From NCBI RefSeq assembly GCF_026965555.1, contig NZ_CP114040.1, forward strand, positions 11,734,001 through 11,798,000: DNA of 64,000 nt, given 5' to 3'. The position numbers were made by a program, and so were the translations under genes. Of the stretch, positions 56,468 to 64,000 are shown in pieces. Positions within the stretch are counted from its first letter, which is position 1. The number at the start of each line of letters is the position of its first letter. The notes below the pieces were generated by a model that was given only the letters and a program-made list of their open reading frames with translations, was not told the origin of the DNA and did no database searches. This stretch comes from Nannocystis punicea (lineage in GTDB: Bacteria > Myxococcota_A > Polyangia > Nannocystales > Nannocystaceae).

Positions 56468-58645
56468 ATGCCAGTATCGCTGGGTCTCGGGGCCTCGCCC
56501 CGGCTCGTGCGCGCGCGACCGCTTGCGGCACGCTGGAGCGCGTTTTTCGCCCTCTGTCTCGCCTGCTCGAGCACCCCGCCTGCGGATCTCCCCTCCGCAC
56601 CCGCCCCCGAGGTCCCGACCGGTGCCGCTGCCGGCGCCGCCCCGCTGCCGAGCGAGCCCGCGGCTCCGCCGGCCGCGCTGGTGTTCCCCAAGACCAGCCA
56701 GCGCGAACAGCCCGCCGGTCACGCGTGGGTGTTCGAAGGTCCCGGCGCCGAGCCGAAGCGGCAGGAGATCGCCGCGGCCGAGGCCGCCGGCTACACGGTC
56801 ATCGACCTCGGCAACGGCTGGGTCCCGTACATCTTCAGCGAGAAGACCGTCGCCCTCGAAGACTTCCAGACCAACGACTACCGCAAGCGCTACGTCGACC
56901 TCGCCAACAACCGCGTCGACGCCGACGGCGAGCCGCTCGACAAACACGAGCGCAACTTCCTCGAGCTGTACGGCATCCCGCCCACGCTGCAGGTCGTGGC
57001 CAGCGAGTGGCGCGCCGTCGACGGGGAGATCGGTCCGTGCCTGCAGGCCGCCGGCTTCGACCCCGAGGTCCTGCGCGCGTGGACCGGCGGCGGCATCGCC
57101 TACGAGAACAAGAAGATGGGCGACGTCCGCCGCCTCGCGCGGCTCCGGGCCTCGCTCGAGAAGGACATGAAGAAGGCCAAGCTCGACCCCAGCGACCTCG
57201 AGCAGGCGAAGGGCCACCCGAAGCTGGGCAGGGCCTACGACAACTGGCGCGCGCTGCAGAACAAGGTCGACGTCATCGACCACGCCCAGCGCCGGCTCCG
57301 CTGCGAGAAGATGTTCCAGTCGGCCGAGGGCGAGGGCACCTACACCAAGGGCGAGTTCGACTCGGCCACCACCCACGCCCTGGCGCAGTTCGAGAAGAAG
57401 CACGCGATCATGGGCTGGGGCCACTTCACGCGCGACAACATCGAGGCCCTCGCGCGCACGCAGGACGAGAGCGCCCACCGCCGGATGCTGCGGGTCGTCG
57501 AGGAGCGCGTCGTCTCGGCCGCGGCGATCCTCGAGGACGGCAGCGCCGCGCGCTGGAAGCCGAAGTTCCGCTGGAAGGACCGCCACGGCGAGGAGCAGCC
57601 GCTGCGCGACCTGGTCCGCGAGTCGGTCGACGCCACCATCACCGCCCTCGACCTCGGCACGCCCGAGAGCGCGCGGCGCCAGCTCGACAAGCTCAGCGAG
57701 CTCGGCGGCGGCAACTTCGAGGACCTGCTGGTCGCGGTCAAGCTGCCGCCGCGGCCCGACTACTACCTCGAGGACATGACCTTCGAGGTCGTCATCGACC
57801 GCGGCGACGTCTGGTACGACTTCCCGTTCGACAGCGCCGGCAAGCGCCTGTCCCAGCCGCGCGAGCGCTACCCGCACATCACCGTCTACACCGTCTACGA
57901 GGGCCAGAAGATCCCGCTGCTCCACTGGCGGACCACGATCGGCTCGTGGCGCAGCGAGATGTACAACGGCAGCGAGCACTACAAGTACAAGGACTCCGAC
58001 GTGGGTCCGCGCGTGTGGAAGGAGATCGTGGCGGCGCCGGTGTGGATCCCGCCGGCGACGACGCCGCCGCGCGAGCTGGTGCGCCGCAAGTGGAAGGACG
58101 GCCGGGTCCGCACGGTCGTCAACAACGCCGAGTTCGGGCCCAGCTACACCTCGGCGTACGGCCTCGTCGCGGCCTACCACATCAAAGAGATCAAGAACCC
58201 CGACGGCACCCTCAAGGCCGACTTCGACAACTCGATCCGGACCCACGGCAGCGTCGATTACATGTCGATCCTGCGCCGCTACTCGCACGGCTGTCACCGC
58301 CTCTACAACATGTCGGCGGTGCGGCTGTTCTCGTTCATCCTCGGCCACCGCCAGTTCGTCCGCGACGGCCAGATCAAGCTGGGGTTTTCCCGCGAGTTCG
58401 TCCACGAGGACCAGACCTTCAAGATCGCCCTCAAGACCCGCGGTTACCGTTACAAGCTCGTGCAGCCGATCGCCGTCGACGTCACCGAGGGCCGGATCAA
58501 GGGCACGCGGCAGAAGCCGATCGAGGGCTACATTCCCAAGCCGAGCGACACGCCTGCGCCCGCCGATGGCCCGGTCGCCGAGACGCCGACCGGACCTGCC
58601 GAGTCCGCTGCGCCTGCCGAGAGCAACGTACTCAGCCCCGGCTGA
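56468..58645 (+). CDS. L,D-transpeptidase lipoprotein
   Basis: A 725-residue periplasmic enzyme. Lipobox LCLAC and a Pro/Ala linker are followed by a large helical region (about 90-430) and then a YkuD-type L,D-transpeptidase domain. The catalytic signature is THGSVDYM...YSHGCHRLYN, with nucleophile Cys609 and upstream His. These enzymes crosslink peptidoglycan stems or attach proteins. It is much longer than typical YkuD enzymes. The start at 56468 is chosen for the signal peptide. Diverges from the Cys-rich lipoprotein. Confidence 0.88.
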   Translation: MPVSLGLGASPRLVRARPLAARWSAFFALCLACSSTPPADLPSAPAPEVPTGAAAGAAPLPSEPAAPPAALVFPKTSQREQPAGHAWVFEGPGAEPKRQEIAAAEAAGYTVIDLGNGWVPYIFSEKTVALEDFQTNDYRKRYVDLANNRVDADGEPLDKHERNFLELYGIPPTLQVVASEWRAVDGEIGPCLQAAGFDPEVLRAWTGGGIAYENKKMGDVRRLARLRASLEKDMKKAKLDPSDLEQAKGHPKLGRAYDNWRALQNKVDVIDHAQRRLRCEKMFQSAEGEGTYTKGEFDSATTHALAQFEKKHAIMGWGHFTRDNIEALARTQDESAHRRMLRVVEERVVSAAAILEDGSAARWKPKFRWKDRHGEEQPLRDLVRESVDATITALDLGTPESARRQLDKLSELGGGNFEDLLVAVKLPPRPDYYLEDMTFEVVIDRGDVWYDFPFDSAGKRLSQPRERYPHITVYTVYEGQKIPLLHWRTTIGSWRSEMYNGSEHYKYKDSDVGPRVWKEIVAAPVWIPPATTPPRELVRRKWKDGRVRTVVNNAEFGPSYTSAYGLVAAYHIKEIKNPDGTLKADFDNSIRTHGSVDYMSILRRYSHGCHRLYNMSAVRLFSFILGHRQFVRDGQIKLGFSREFVHEDQTFKIALKTRGYRYKLVQPIAVDVTEGRIKGTRQKPIEGYIPKPSDTPAPADGPVAETPTGPAESAAPAESNVLSPG

Positions 58646-58757
58646 TGTGGGTTAGCGCACCCACCTCGAACGCCTCGCGCCCTGCAAGCTTCGCGCGGCG
58701 CGCCGGTCAACTGTTCGCGCTTGCTGAGGCGCCGGCCCGGGCGCAAGATTCCGCGCC

Positions 58758-59561
58758 GTGCAGCGCAACCTCTCGACCGGCTTCGAAGACAGCTACCGTC
58801 GTCACCTCGTCGTCGAGCAACGCAAGGCCGTGCTCGAGACCATCGCCCGCGAACTGAGCCCGACGACGACGCTCGGCGACATCGTCGATGCCGCGCAAGA
58901 GCTCGGTTGGGGCGACGCGATGGGCGAGCTGTCACTCGGCGAATTCGCCGAGGCCCTCCTCGGCGGCGAGGTCGCGGCCCCCGCAGCGCCTCCCGCGGTC
59001 GCCGACGCCGGCGAGGTCGAGGATGAAGAAGAGGAAGCGCGCGAGGACGAGGACGAGGACGAGCTGCTCGCGGAGGACGAGGAGGAGGAGCCCGAGGACG
59101 ACGACGACCTCAGCGAGACCGAAGAGGACGTCGCGCCGCCTCCCCCCGTCGCCAAGGCCAGCAAGAAGGCCAAATCCAAGGCCAGCGCCAAGAAGGCCGC
59201 CAAGGCCGGCAAGGCGGCCAAGGGCGGCAAAGTCCCGACCCAGACCGCGCTGCCGAACATCCCCGCCGCGCCGGCCAAGAAGGGCGCCGCCGGCGGCAAG
59301 AAGCTGAGCAAGAAGGCCGCCAAGAAGGCCGCCATGTACGTCGCGGCGATGCAGGACGACAGCGACGCGATGAACCTCGACCAGGCCGCGAAGCTGCTGA
59401 TCCCCATCGTCCGCCGCCTCAAGGAGGCGACCATGCAGGACCTCGAGGAGCAGACCGGCATGGGCCGCCGCAAGCTGCGCTTCCACATCGGCCAGCTGGT
59501 CAAGCACGGCCGCCTCAAGCGCCACGGCATGGGCCGCGGCACCTGCTACACCGTCAAGTGA
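58758..59561 (+). CDS. Acidic/basic low-complexity protein with C-terminal winged helix
   Basis: A 267-residue protein from a GTG. Residues 1-68 are a small folded helical domain (TTTLGDIVDAAQELGWGDA). A Glu/Asp-rich tract fills about 85-125, then a Lys/Ala-rich histone-H1-like tract (about 130-195, KASKKAKSKASAKKAAK). The C-terminal 65 residues form a winged-helix-like domain (IPIVRRLKEATMQDLEEQTGMGRRKLRFHIGQLVKHGRLKRHG). The layout suggests a chromatin-associated or RNA polymerase-associated DNA-binding protein. It is followed by a two-way hairpin. Confidence 0.7.
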   Translation: MQRNLSTGFEDSYRRHLVVEQRKAVLETIARELSPTTTLGDIVDAAQELGWGDAMGELSLGEFAEALLGGEVAAPAAPPAVADAGEVEDEEEEAREDEDEDELLAEDEEEEPEDDDDLSETEEDVAPPPPVAKASKKAKSKASAKKAAKAGKAAKGGKVPTQTALPNIPAAPAKKGAAGGKKLSKKAAKKAAMYVAAMQDDSDAMNLDQAAKLLIPIVRRLKEATMQDLEEQTGMGRRKLRFHIGQLVKHGRLKRHGMGRGTCYTVK

Positions 59562-59623
59562 CCTGTCCCTCGGGGCAGGCGATCGCCGCCTGGCCCGAAA
59601 GACAGCCTGTCCGTCCGGACATG
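59562..59623. repeat. Palindrome cluster after the winged-helix gene
   Basis: cctgtccctcggggcagg (59562-59579) starts at the base after the stop codon. It is followed by cctgtccgtccggacatg (about 59606-59623), with a cctgtc/gacagg relation. Imperfect members of the dispersed family. Confidence 0.65.
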
Positions 59624-59624
59624 T

Positions 59625-59658
59625 GGAGGCGAGCCCCGCGAGCGCGGCGCTCGCCTCC
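59625..59658. terminator. Two-way hairpin between converging genes
   Basis: A 10-bp perfect stem (ggaggcgagc / gctcgcctcc) with a 14-base loop, 6 bases before the stop of the converging lipoprotein gene. There is no T tract beyond tt. Position favours a bidirectional terminator. Confidence 0.65.
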
Positions 59659-59664
59659 TTCACG

Positions 59665-62085
59665 TCAGCCCGGCAGCGGGCACTGGCCCGATCCGCTGTC
59701 CGAGTTGTTGTCGACCCGGCACTCGTGCCACGCGTGCATCGGCATCGCGTCGTCGACCACCACCCACACCACCGACGACCCGTCGAGCACCCCCGGCGGC
59801 GCGTTGGGCAGCAGCAGCGTCACGTCCTCGGCCTCGGCCGGGTAGAGCACCTTGGTCGTCGCGCCCGACCCGAGCAGCGCGCCGCCGTTCATCGGGTCGC
59901 CGTCGAAGAAGTGCACCGGCACCCCGGCGGGCACCGACGCCTCGCCGATGTTGCGCACGCGGCCGACCAGCCCGTACGGGTCGGGCTCGCACGACAGCCG
60001 CAGGTCGACGATGAGATCGGGCGCCGCGAACTCGCCCTCGGGCTGGACGTTCTGGCGGAAGTTGTTGAGGCCGGGGGTGAGCCAGTTGGTCGGCTCGATC
60101 GCGGGGATCTTCCCGCCCTCCTCGGTGTTGGTGACGTGGTACGAGTGCTGGTTCCACACCCGCCGCGTGCGCACCCACTGGCCCTCGCTGTCGCCGAAGA
60201 TCCGCACGCCCGTCTGCTTGGTCCCGTCGCAGTTGATGCTCGAGTAGTTGTTCGACACCGCGACGATGTCCGCGTGGCCGTCGCTGTCGACGTCGGCGAT
60301 CACCGGGTACTCGACCAGCGTGCCCGTCGTGTTGCACGTGCTCCACAGCACCTCGCCGTCGGTCCCGCGGTACACCCGCAGGCGGATCTCGTCGGAGTAG
60401 ACCACCTCCGCGCTGCCGTCGCCGTCGAAGTCGAACACCGACGAGCCGGTCGCCGCCGACGAGCAGTCCTGCGTCTGCTTGATCCACATGAAAGTGTCGA
60501 TGTCGGCGACGTTCGGGTCCATCAACTTCTTGCCGTCGAACACCGCGTAGCCGACCCCGCCCGCGACCGCGACGTCGGGCGTGCCGTCGCCGTTGAAGTC
60601 GGCGATGGTCGGCGGCCCGCCGCCGCGGAGGTTGCCGGCCGAGCCCATCGGGCACAGATTGGGCGACAGCGGCCCGTTGATGTCGATGCCGGCGCGGAGG
60701 ATCTGCGCCCCGTTCGGCGCCTGCGGATCGTGGCGCCACACGATCAGGTGGTGCGGCACGGTCATGCTGTTGGCGTTGGAGATCGCCGCGACCTCCGGCT
60801 TGCCGTCGAGGTCGAGGTCGGCGATCGCGGGATAGTTGCCCTCGAGCCCGGTCGTCGCCAGCACCCCGCCGGCCGAATTGAAGGCCCCGCGCGAGTAGAC
60901 GATGTCGAGCTGGCCGTCGCCGTCGAGGTCGGCCGGGAAGTTGAAGCCGCCGACGCCGAGCATCACCTCGGTCGCCCCGGTCGCCCCGTCGAGCACCGCG
61001 CCCGGCACCACGATCTCCGGCTTGCCGTCCTGATCGAGGTCGGCGATCGACACGAACGCACAGCCGCCGGCGTACGTCGACGTCCACAGCGGCTGGCCGT
61101 CACCGGTGAACGCCCGCGTCTTGTTGCTCGTCGAGCAGGCCACCAGCTCGTTGCCGGGCAGGCCGTCGATGTCGCCGCCGGCGAGCTCGCGCCCGGGCGC
61201 GATCGGGTCGGTCGCACCGGCGTTGTAGGTCCACTTCTCGACGATCTGCCCGCCGACGATCGAGATCACGCGGATCGTCCCGTTCTCCTGGTACACGCCG
61301 TCGATGAAGGTGGTGAACGCGATCTCCGGGATGTCGCGCTCGTCGACGATCATGTCGCAGTTGTCGTCGTCGAGCTGCACGACGATCGGCGTCATCATCA
61401 CCGTGCCGGCGTCCCAGTGGTACTTGACCGACGGCGAGAACTGGCCGGCGCCCGGGATGTACTCGCAGGTCGCCAGGCACGTCGGCGGGTCGCCCGGGTC
61501 CTCGCCCTCCATGCACTTCGGCGGCGACGGCAGGCACTTGCCCGTGGCCGGCACGACCCCGCCCATGCACATCATGTCGCCGCCCATCATCGCCGGCTCG
61601 CCGAGGCTGTACTCGCAGTACTCGTCGGCGGCGCACTCGCTGGCGTCGATGCACGAGTCGCCCGGCGTCACGCAGGTGTTGAACGAGCAGATGTCGCCCT
61701 GCGGGCAGCACACGTCGCCACACGCGTGATCCTCGTCCGGGCAGCACTCCTCGCCGATGCACACGCCCCCCTTGGCCTCGCAGTCGGCCGGGCACACCCC
61801 GCCGGTCGTCGCCCCGGTGCTGCTCGTCGTCGGCTCGCCGGTCGAGGTCGACTCCGCGGTGGTCGCCTCGCTCGCCGACTCGCTCGCGCTCCCCTCGCTC
61901 GTCATCGTCGTCGTCGGCGTCGTCGTCCCCGCCGTGTCCGTCCCGGTCGGCGCGCTCGCCCCCGTCGTCGTCGGGCTGCCCGTCATCGTCAGCCCCGCGC
62001 TGTCCATCCGCCCGTCGTCCCCGCAACCACTCAGCGCGCCGCACATCGCCGCGGCCCAGCCGAGCCCTCGCCAGCTCTTTTTCAT
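59665..62085 (-). CDS. Large lipoprotein with FG-GAP/VCBS-type beta-propeller repeats
   Basis: An 806-residue surface lipoprotein. Lipobox LSGC, then a Thr/Ser linker to about residue 85, then a Cys-rich region (about 88-195: CPADCEAKGGVCIGEECCPD and C..DASEC). The rest holds calcium-binding-type repeats of the FG-GAP kind: DLDQDGKPEIV, DLDGDGQLDIV, DLDLDGKPEVA, DFNGDGTPDVA, DFDGDGSAEVV and DVDSDGHADIV. Each is an Asp-rich loop before a beta strand, as in integrin-type propellers. It may bind ligands or carbohydrate at the surface. Converges on the winged-helix gene. The start at 62085 is set by the signal peptide (MKKSWRGLG). Confidence 0.85.
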   Translation of the reverse strand: MKKSWRGLGWAAAMCGALSGCGDDGRMDSAGLTMTGSPTTTGASAPTGTDTAGTTTPTTTMTSEGSASESASEATTAESTSTGEPTTSSTGATTGGVCPADCEAKGGVCIGEECCPDEDHACGDVCCPQGDICSFNTCVTPGDSCIDASECAADEYCEYSLGEPAMMGGDMMCMGGVVPATGKCLPSPPKCMEGEDPGDPPTCLATCEYIPGAGQFSPSVKYHWDAGTVMMTPIVVQLDDDNCDMIVDERDIPEIAFTTFIDGVYQENGTIRVISIVGGQIVEKWTYNAGATDPIAPGRELAGGDIDGLPGNELVACSTSNKTRAFTGDGQPLWTSTYAGGCAFVSIADLDQDGKPEIVVPGAVLDGATGATEVMLGVGGFNFPADLDGDGQLDIVYSRGAFNSAGGVLATTGLEGNYPAIADLDLDGKPEVAAISNANSMTVPHHLIVWRHDPQAPNGAQILRAGIDINGPLSPNLCPMGSAGNLRGGGPPTIADFNGDGTPDVAVAGGVGYAVFDGKKLMDPNVADIDTFMWIKQTQDCSSAATGSSVFDFDGDGSAEVVYSDEIRLRVYRGTDGEVLWSTCNTTGTLVEYPVIADVDSDGHADIVAVSNNYSSINCDGTKQTGVRIFGDSEGQWVRTRRVWNQHSYHVTNTEEGGKIPAIEPTNWLTPGLNNFRQNVQPEGEFAAPDLIVDLRLSCEPDPYGLVGRVRNIGEASVPAGVPVHFFDGDPMNGGALLGSGATTKVLYPAEAEDVTLLLPNAPPGVLDGSSVVWVVVDDAMPMHAWHECRVDNNSDSGSGQCPLPG

Positions 62086-62611
62086 GCGCGCAGGGTACAG
62101 ACGCCCGCGCGAGCCGAGCAAGCCGACCTCGCGTGCGGCCGCTTGCACCGCGTCGCGTGCGCGGCTCGATAACGATCGACGAACTCCACGTCACGCGCGT
62201 CGCAACCACGCGACGACGGCGCGCCTCCTCGCGACGCGAGCCAGCGACTCGACCATCATGTCCCGGAGGACAGGTACATCCGGACAGCGAGCGTCGCGAG
62301 CTCGCGGCCGCCCAGTCCGCGAAGTCGAACCTACGACATGACCGAAGAGACAGGTCCTTCGCATACCGCGAGCCGCCGCTGGCAGAGCATCCCCCCGTCC
62401 GCGCTCGCGGCTCCTGCCGCGGACGACCCGCGCAGAGGATGCGCGCGCCCCGGCCCGTGAGCCGCCACCACGCGCGCCAGCGCGCCGCGTGACTCGACTC
62501 CGAGGCCTCCGCGGGGCAATTCTGGTGTCCGCAGACCCCAGTCTGATATCCAGGAGAGGTCTCTTGGCGACAGTACACGGTTAGCGGACTGGCGCGGGGC
62601 GTGGAGGAGTC
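62086..62611. other. Divergent intergenic region with palindrome copies
   Basis: About 525 bases between divergent lipoprotein genes. It contains a perfect palindrome, tgtcc-cgga-ggaca (62259-62272), a half copy (gacaggtcc, near 62350) and the ribosome binding site ggaggag (62603-62609) of the gene at 62612. No gene supported. Confidence 0.5.
62259..62272. repeat. Dispersed palindrome, perfect copy
   Basis: tgtcc-cgga-ggaca has a 5-bp perfect stem with a CGGA tetraloop in the divergent spacer. Confidence 0.75.
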
Positions 62612-64000
62612 ATGAAGCGATCGATCATCCGATTCGGTAATTATGCAGCTGTCCTTTCGACCATGTTGATCCTGTCCGCTTGCGGTCAGACCGACCCGAC
62701 GGCCACCGGCGGTGCGACCGACGGGTCGACTGGCACCGACGCGCAGACCAGCACCGGCGCGCCGACCTCGACCGGCCCCGGTCCGACCACCACCGGTACA
62801 CCGACCACCACCGACGGCGTGAGCGGCAGCGCCACCGCCGACCCGTCGACCACGACCGGCGAGCCCACCGACGACACCACCACGACCGGCGATCCGGACC
62901 CCGCCTGCGGCGACGGCCACGTCGATCCGGGCGAGGCCTGCGACGACGGCCCCGACAACGGCGCGGGCAAGCCGTGCAACATGCAGTGTCAGGCCAACAC
63001 CTGCGGCGACGGCGACCAGGGCCCCGGCGAGGAGTGTGACGACGGCGCCGACAACATGGACACCAACAGCTGCAAGGCCGACTGCAGCAACAACGTGTGC
63101 GGCGACGGGGCCGTCGGTCCGGGCGAGGGCTGCGACGACGGCAACGACGACGACGCCGACGACTGCACCAATGCCTGCGCTCTGGCCAGCTGCGGCGACG
63201 GCATCGTCGCCCCGACCGAGCAGTGTGACGACGGCAACGACGACAACACCGACGACTGCACCGACACCTGCACCGACGCCACCTGCAGCGACGGTCACGT
63301 CCAGGAGAGCGTCGGCGAGGAGTGCGACGACGGCAACGACAACGCCGACAACGCCGCCTGCACCACCGCCTGCAAGCTCAACGTCTGCGGCGACGGGGCC
63401 CTCTACAACACCGGCGACGGCCTCGAGGAGTGCGACGACGGCGTCGACAACGGCCCCGGCAAGGCTTGCAACAACCAGTGCCAGTTCAACACCTGCGGCG
63501 ACGGCGACCAGGGCCCCGGCGAGGCCTGCGACGACGGCAACCTCGACCCCGGCGACGGTTGCTCCGCCACCTGCAAGCTCGAGGAGTGCGGCAACGGCAC
63601 CCTCGACCCCGGCGAGGACTGCGACGACGCGCAGAACGGCGACGACGACGACGGCTGCACCGACAGCTGCGAGCTCCCGGCCTGCGGCGACGGCATCCAC
63701 CAGCCCAACGAGGGCGAGCAGTGCGACCTCGGCGGCAGCAACAGCGACAGCGGCGCCTGCACCGTCGCCTGCGAGCTCGCGGTCTGCGGCGACGGCCTGA
63801 TCCAGGCCAACGTCGAGCAGTGCGACGACGGCCCCGGCAACAACGGCCCCGGCAAGGCGTGCAACGCCACGTGCAAGCTCAACGTCTGCGGCGACGGCGA
63901 CAAGAGCCCGAGCGAGGCCTGCGACGACGGCAACCAGAGCAACGACGACGCCTGCACCAACGTCTGCAAGCTCGCCACCTGCGGCGACGGCTTCAAGCAG
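62612..64000 (+). CDS. Cys-repeat (DUF4215-type) lipoprotein, runs off the window
   Basis: At least 463 codons, open to the last base. Strong ribosome binding site GGAGGAG. The signal peptide has lipobox LSAC, then a Thr/Ser/Gly linker to about residue 95. The rest is a tandem of DUF4215/myxobacterial cysteine-rich repeats: CGDG(x)nPGE(x)CDDG units every 30-45 residues. Eleven complete repeats are visible and a twelfth begins at the edge. Such repeats are surface or adhesion modules, extended and disulfide-bonded. The C-terminus, often a MYXO-CTERM or enzyme domain, lies outside the window. Confidence 0.9.
   Translation, partial: MKRSIIRFGNYAAVLSTMLILSACGQTDPTATGGATDGSTGTDAQTSTGAPTSTGPGPTTTGTPTTTDGVSGSATADPSTTTGEPTDDTTTTGDPDPACGDGHVDPGEACDDGPDNGAGKPCNMQCQANTCGDGDQGPGEECDDGADNMDTNSCKADCSNNVCGDGAVGPGEGCDDGNDDDADDCTNACALASCGDGIVAPTEQCDDGNDDNTDDCTDTCTDATCSDGHVQESVGEECDDGNDNADNAACTTACKLNVCGDGALYNTGDGLEECDDGVDNGPGKACNNQCQFNTCGDGDQGPGEACDDGNLDPGDGCSATCKLEECGNGTLDPGEDCDDAQNGDDDDGCTDSCELPACGDGIHQPNEGEQCDLGGSNSDSGACTVACELAVCGDGLIQANVEQCDDGPGNNGPGKACNATCKLNVCGDGDKSPSEACDDGNQSNDDACTNVCKLATCGDGFKQ

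Noticed and set aside
1..64000. tRNA or rRNA genes
   Set aside because: I scanned gaps for T-loop and anticodon-arm patterns and rRNA words and found none that fold correctly; ggttcgac near 55180 has no matching acceptor stem.

Overview
The window reads as chromosomal DNA of a myxobacterium, most likely of the Nannocystaceae (Myxococcota). This rests on very high GC with strong third-position G/C, many secreted lipoproteins carrying Thr/Ser/Gly/Asp-rich linkers, fibro-slime domains, CGDG...CDDG cysteine-rich repeats, an AgmX/PglI-type C-terminal domain and a protease ending in a MYXO-CTERM-like sorting tail. The family assignment is inference from gene content. I saw no rRNA, tRNA, CRISPR array, insertion sequence or complete prophage.

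Layout. 0.5-5 kb: surface lipoproteins (a beta-sandwich protein, a decayed copy of its 3' end, and a tandem pair of fibro-slime proteins). 5-13 kb: RtcB RNA ligase, a lipase-maturation-factor-like membrane protein, a ferritin-like lipoprotein, a TonB-like AgmX/PglI-domain protein and a deoxynucleoside kinase. 13.5-18.3 kb: a polytopic membrane protein translationally coupled to a UbiA prenyltransferase, then a siroheme sulfite/nitrite reductase behind a clear promoter and an 8-bp inverted repeat. 18.4-25.6 kb: a TPR-like protein and a trypsin-like protease in one operon, a low-complexity outer-membrane-type protein, 140-144 bp tandem repeats, a degenerate adenylate-forming enzyme with an internal coding minisatellite, and an ATP-grasp protein. 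25.6-27.3 kb: an AbiEi/AbiEii type IV toxin-antitoxin cassette with an AT-rich palindromic control region, probably acquired.

27.4-34.3 kb: PhzF-family enzyme, two small proteins, a three-subunit molybdenum hydroxylase operon (Tat-exported 2Fe-2S, Mo and FAD subunits) with a small Cys protein, and a B3/B4-domain protein. 34.3-44.7 kb: PhoD phosphatase, M61 peptidase, a sigma-54-type AAA+ regulator with an altered GAFTGA loop, a haem-oxygenase-like protein overlapping an acyltransferase-like gene, an alcohol dehydrogenase/AraC fusion scar, an alpha/beta hydrolase, and an AmmeMemoRadiSam pair (radical SAM + Memo-like) without the AMMECR1 member. 45-51.7 kb: secreted hypothetical, HEPN-like pair, acylphosphatase, a haem-motif lipoprotein with a dihaem DUF5777 beta-barrel protein, a lipoprotein and a low-molecular-weight phosphatase. 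52-64 kb: topoisomerase I with a terminator-like leader hairpin, Cys-rich lipoprotein, L,D-transpeptidase, an acidic/basic winged-helix protein, an FG-GAP-type lipoprotein, and a Cys-repeat lipoprotein that runs off the window.

The most unusual genome-scale feature is a short dispersed palindrome family, core TGTCC-N4-GGACA with loops such as TTCG, CGAA or TGAA. It recurs every few kilobases both between genes and inside reading frames on both strands, and some copies multiply into tandem hairpin clusters at gene ends.
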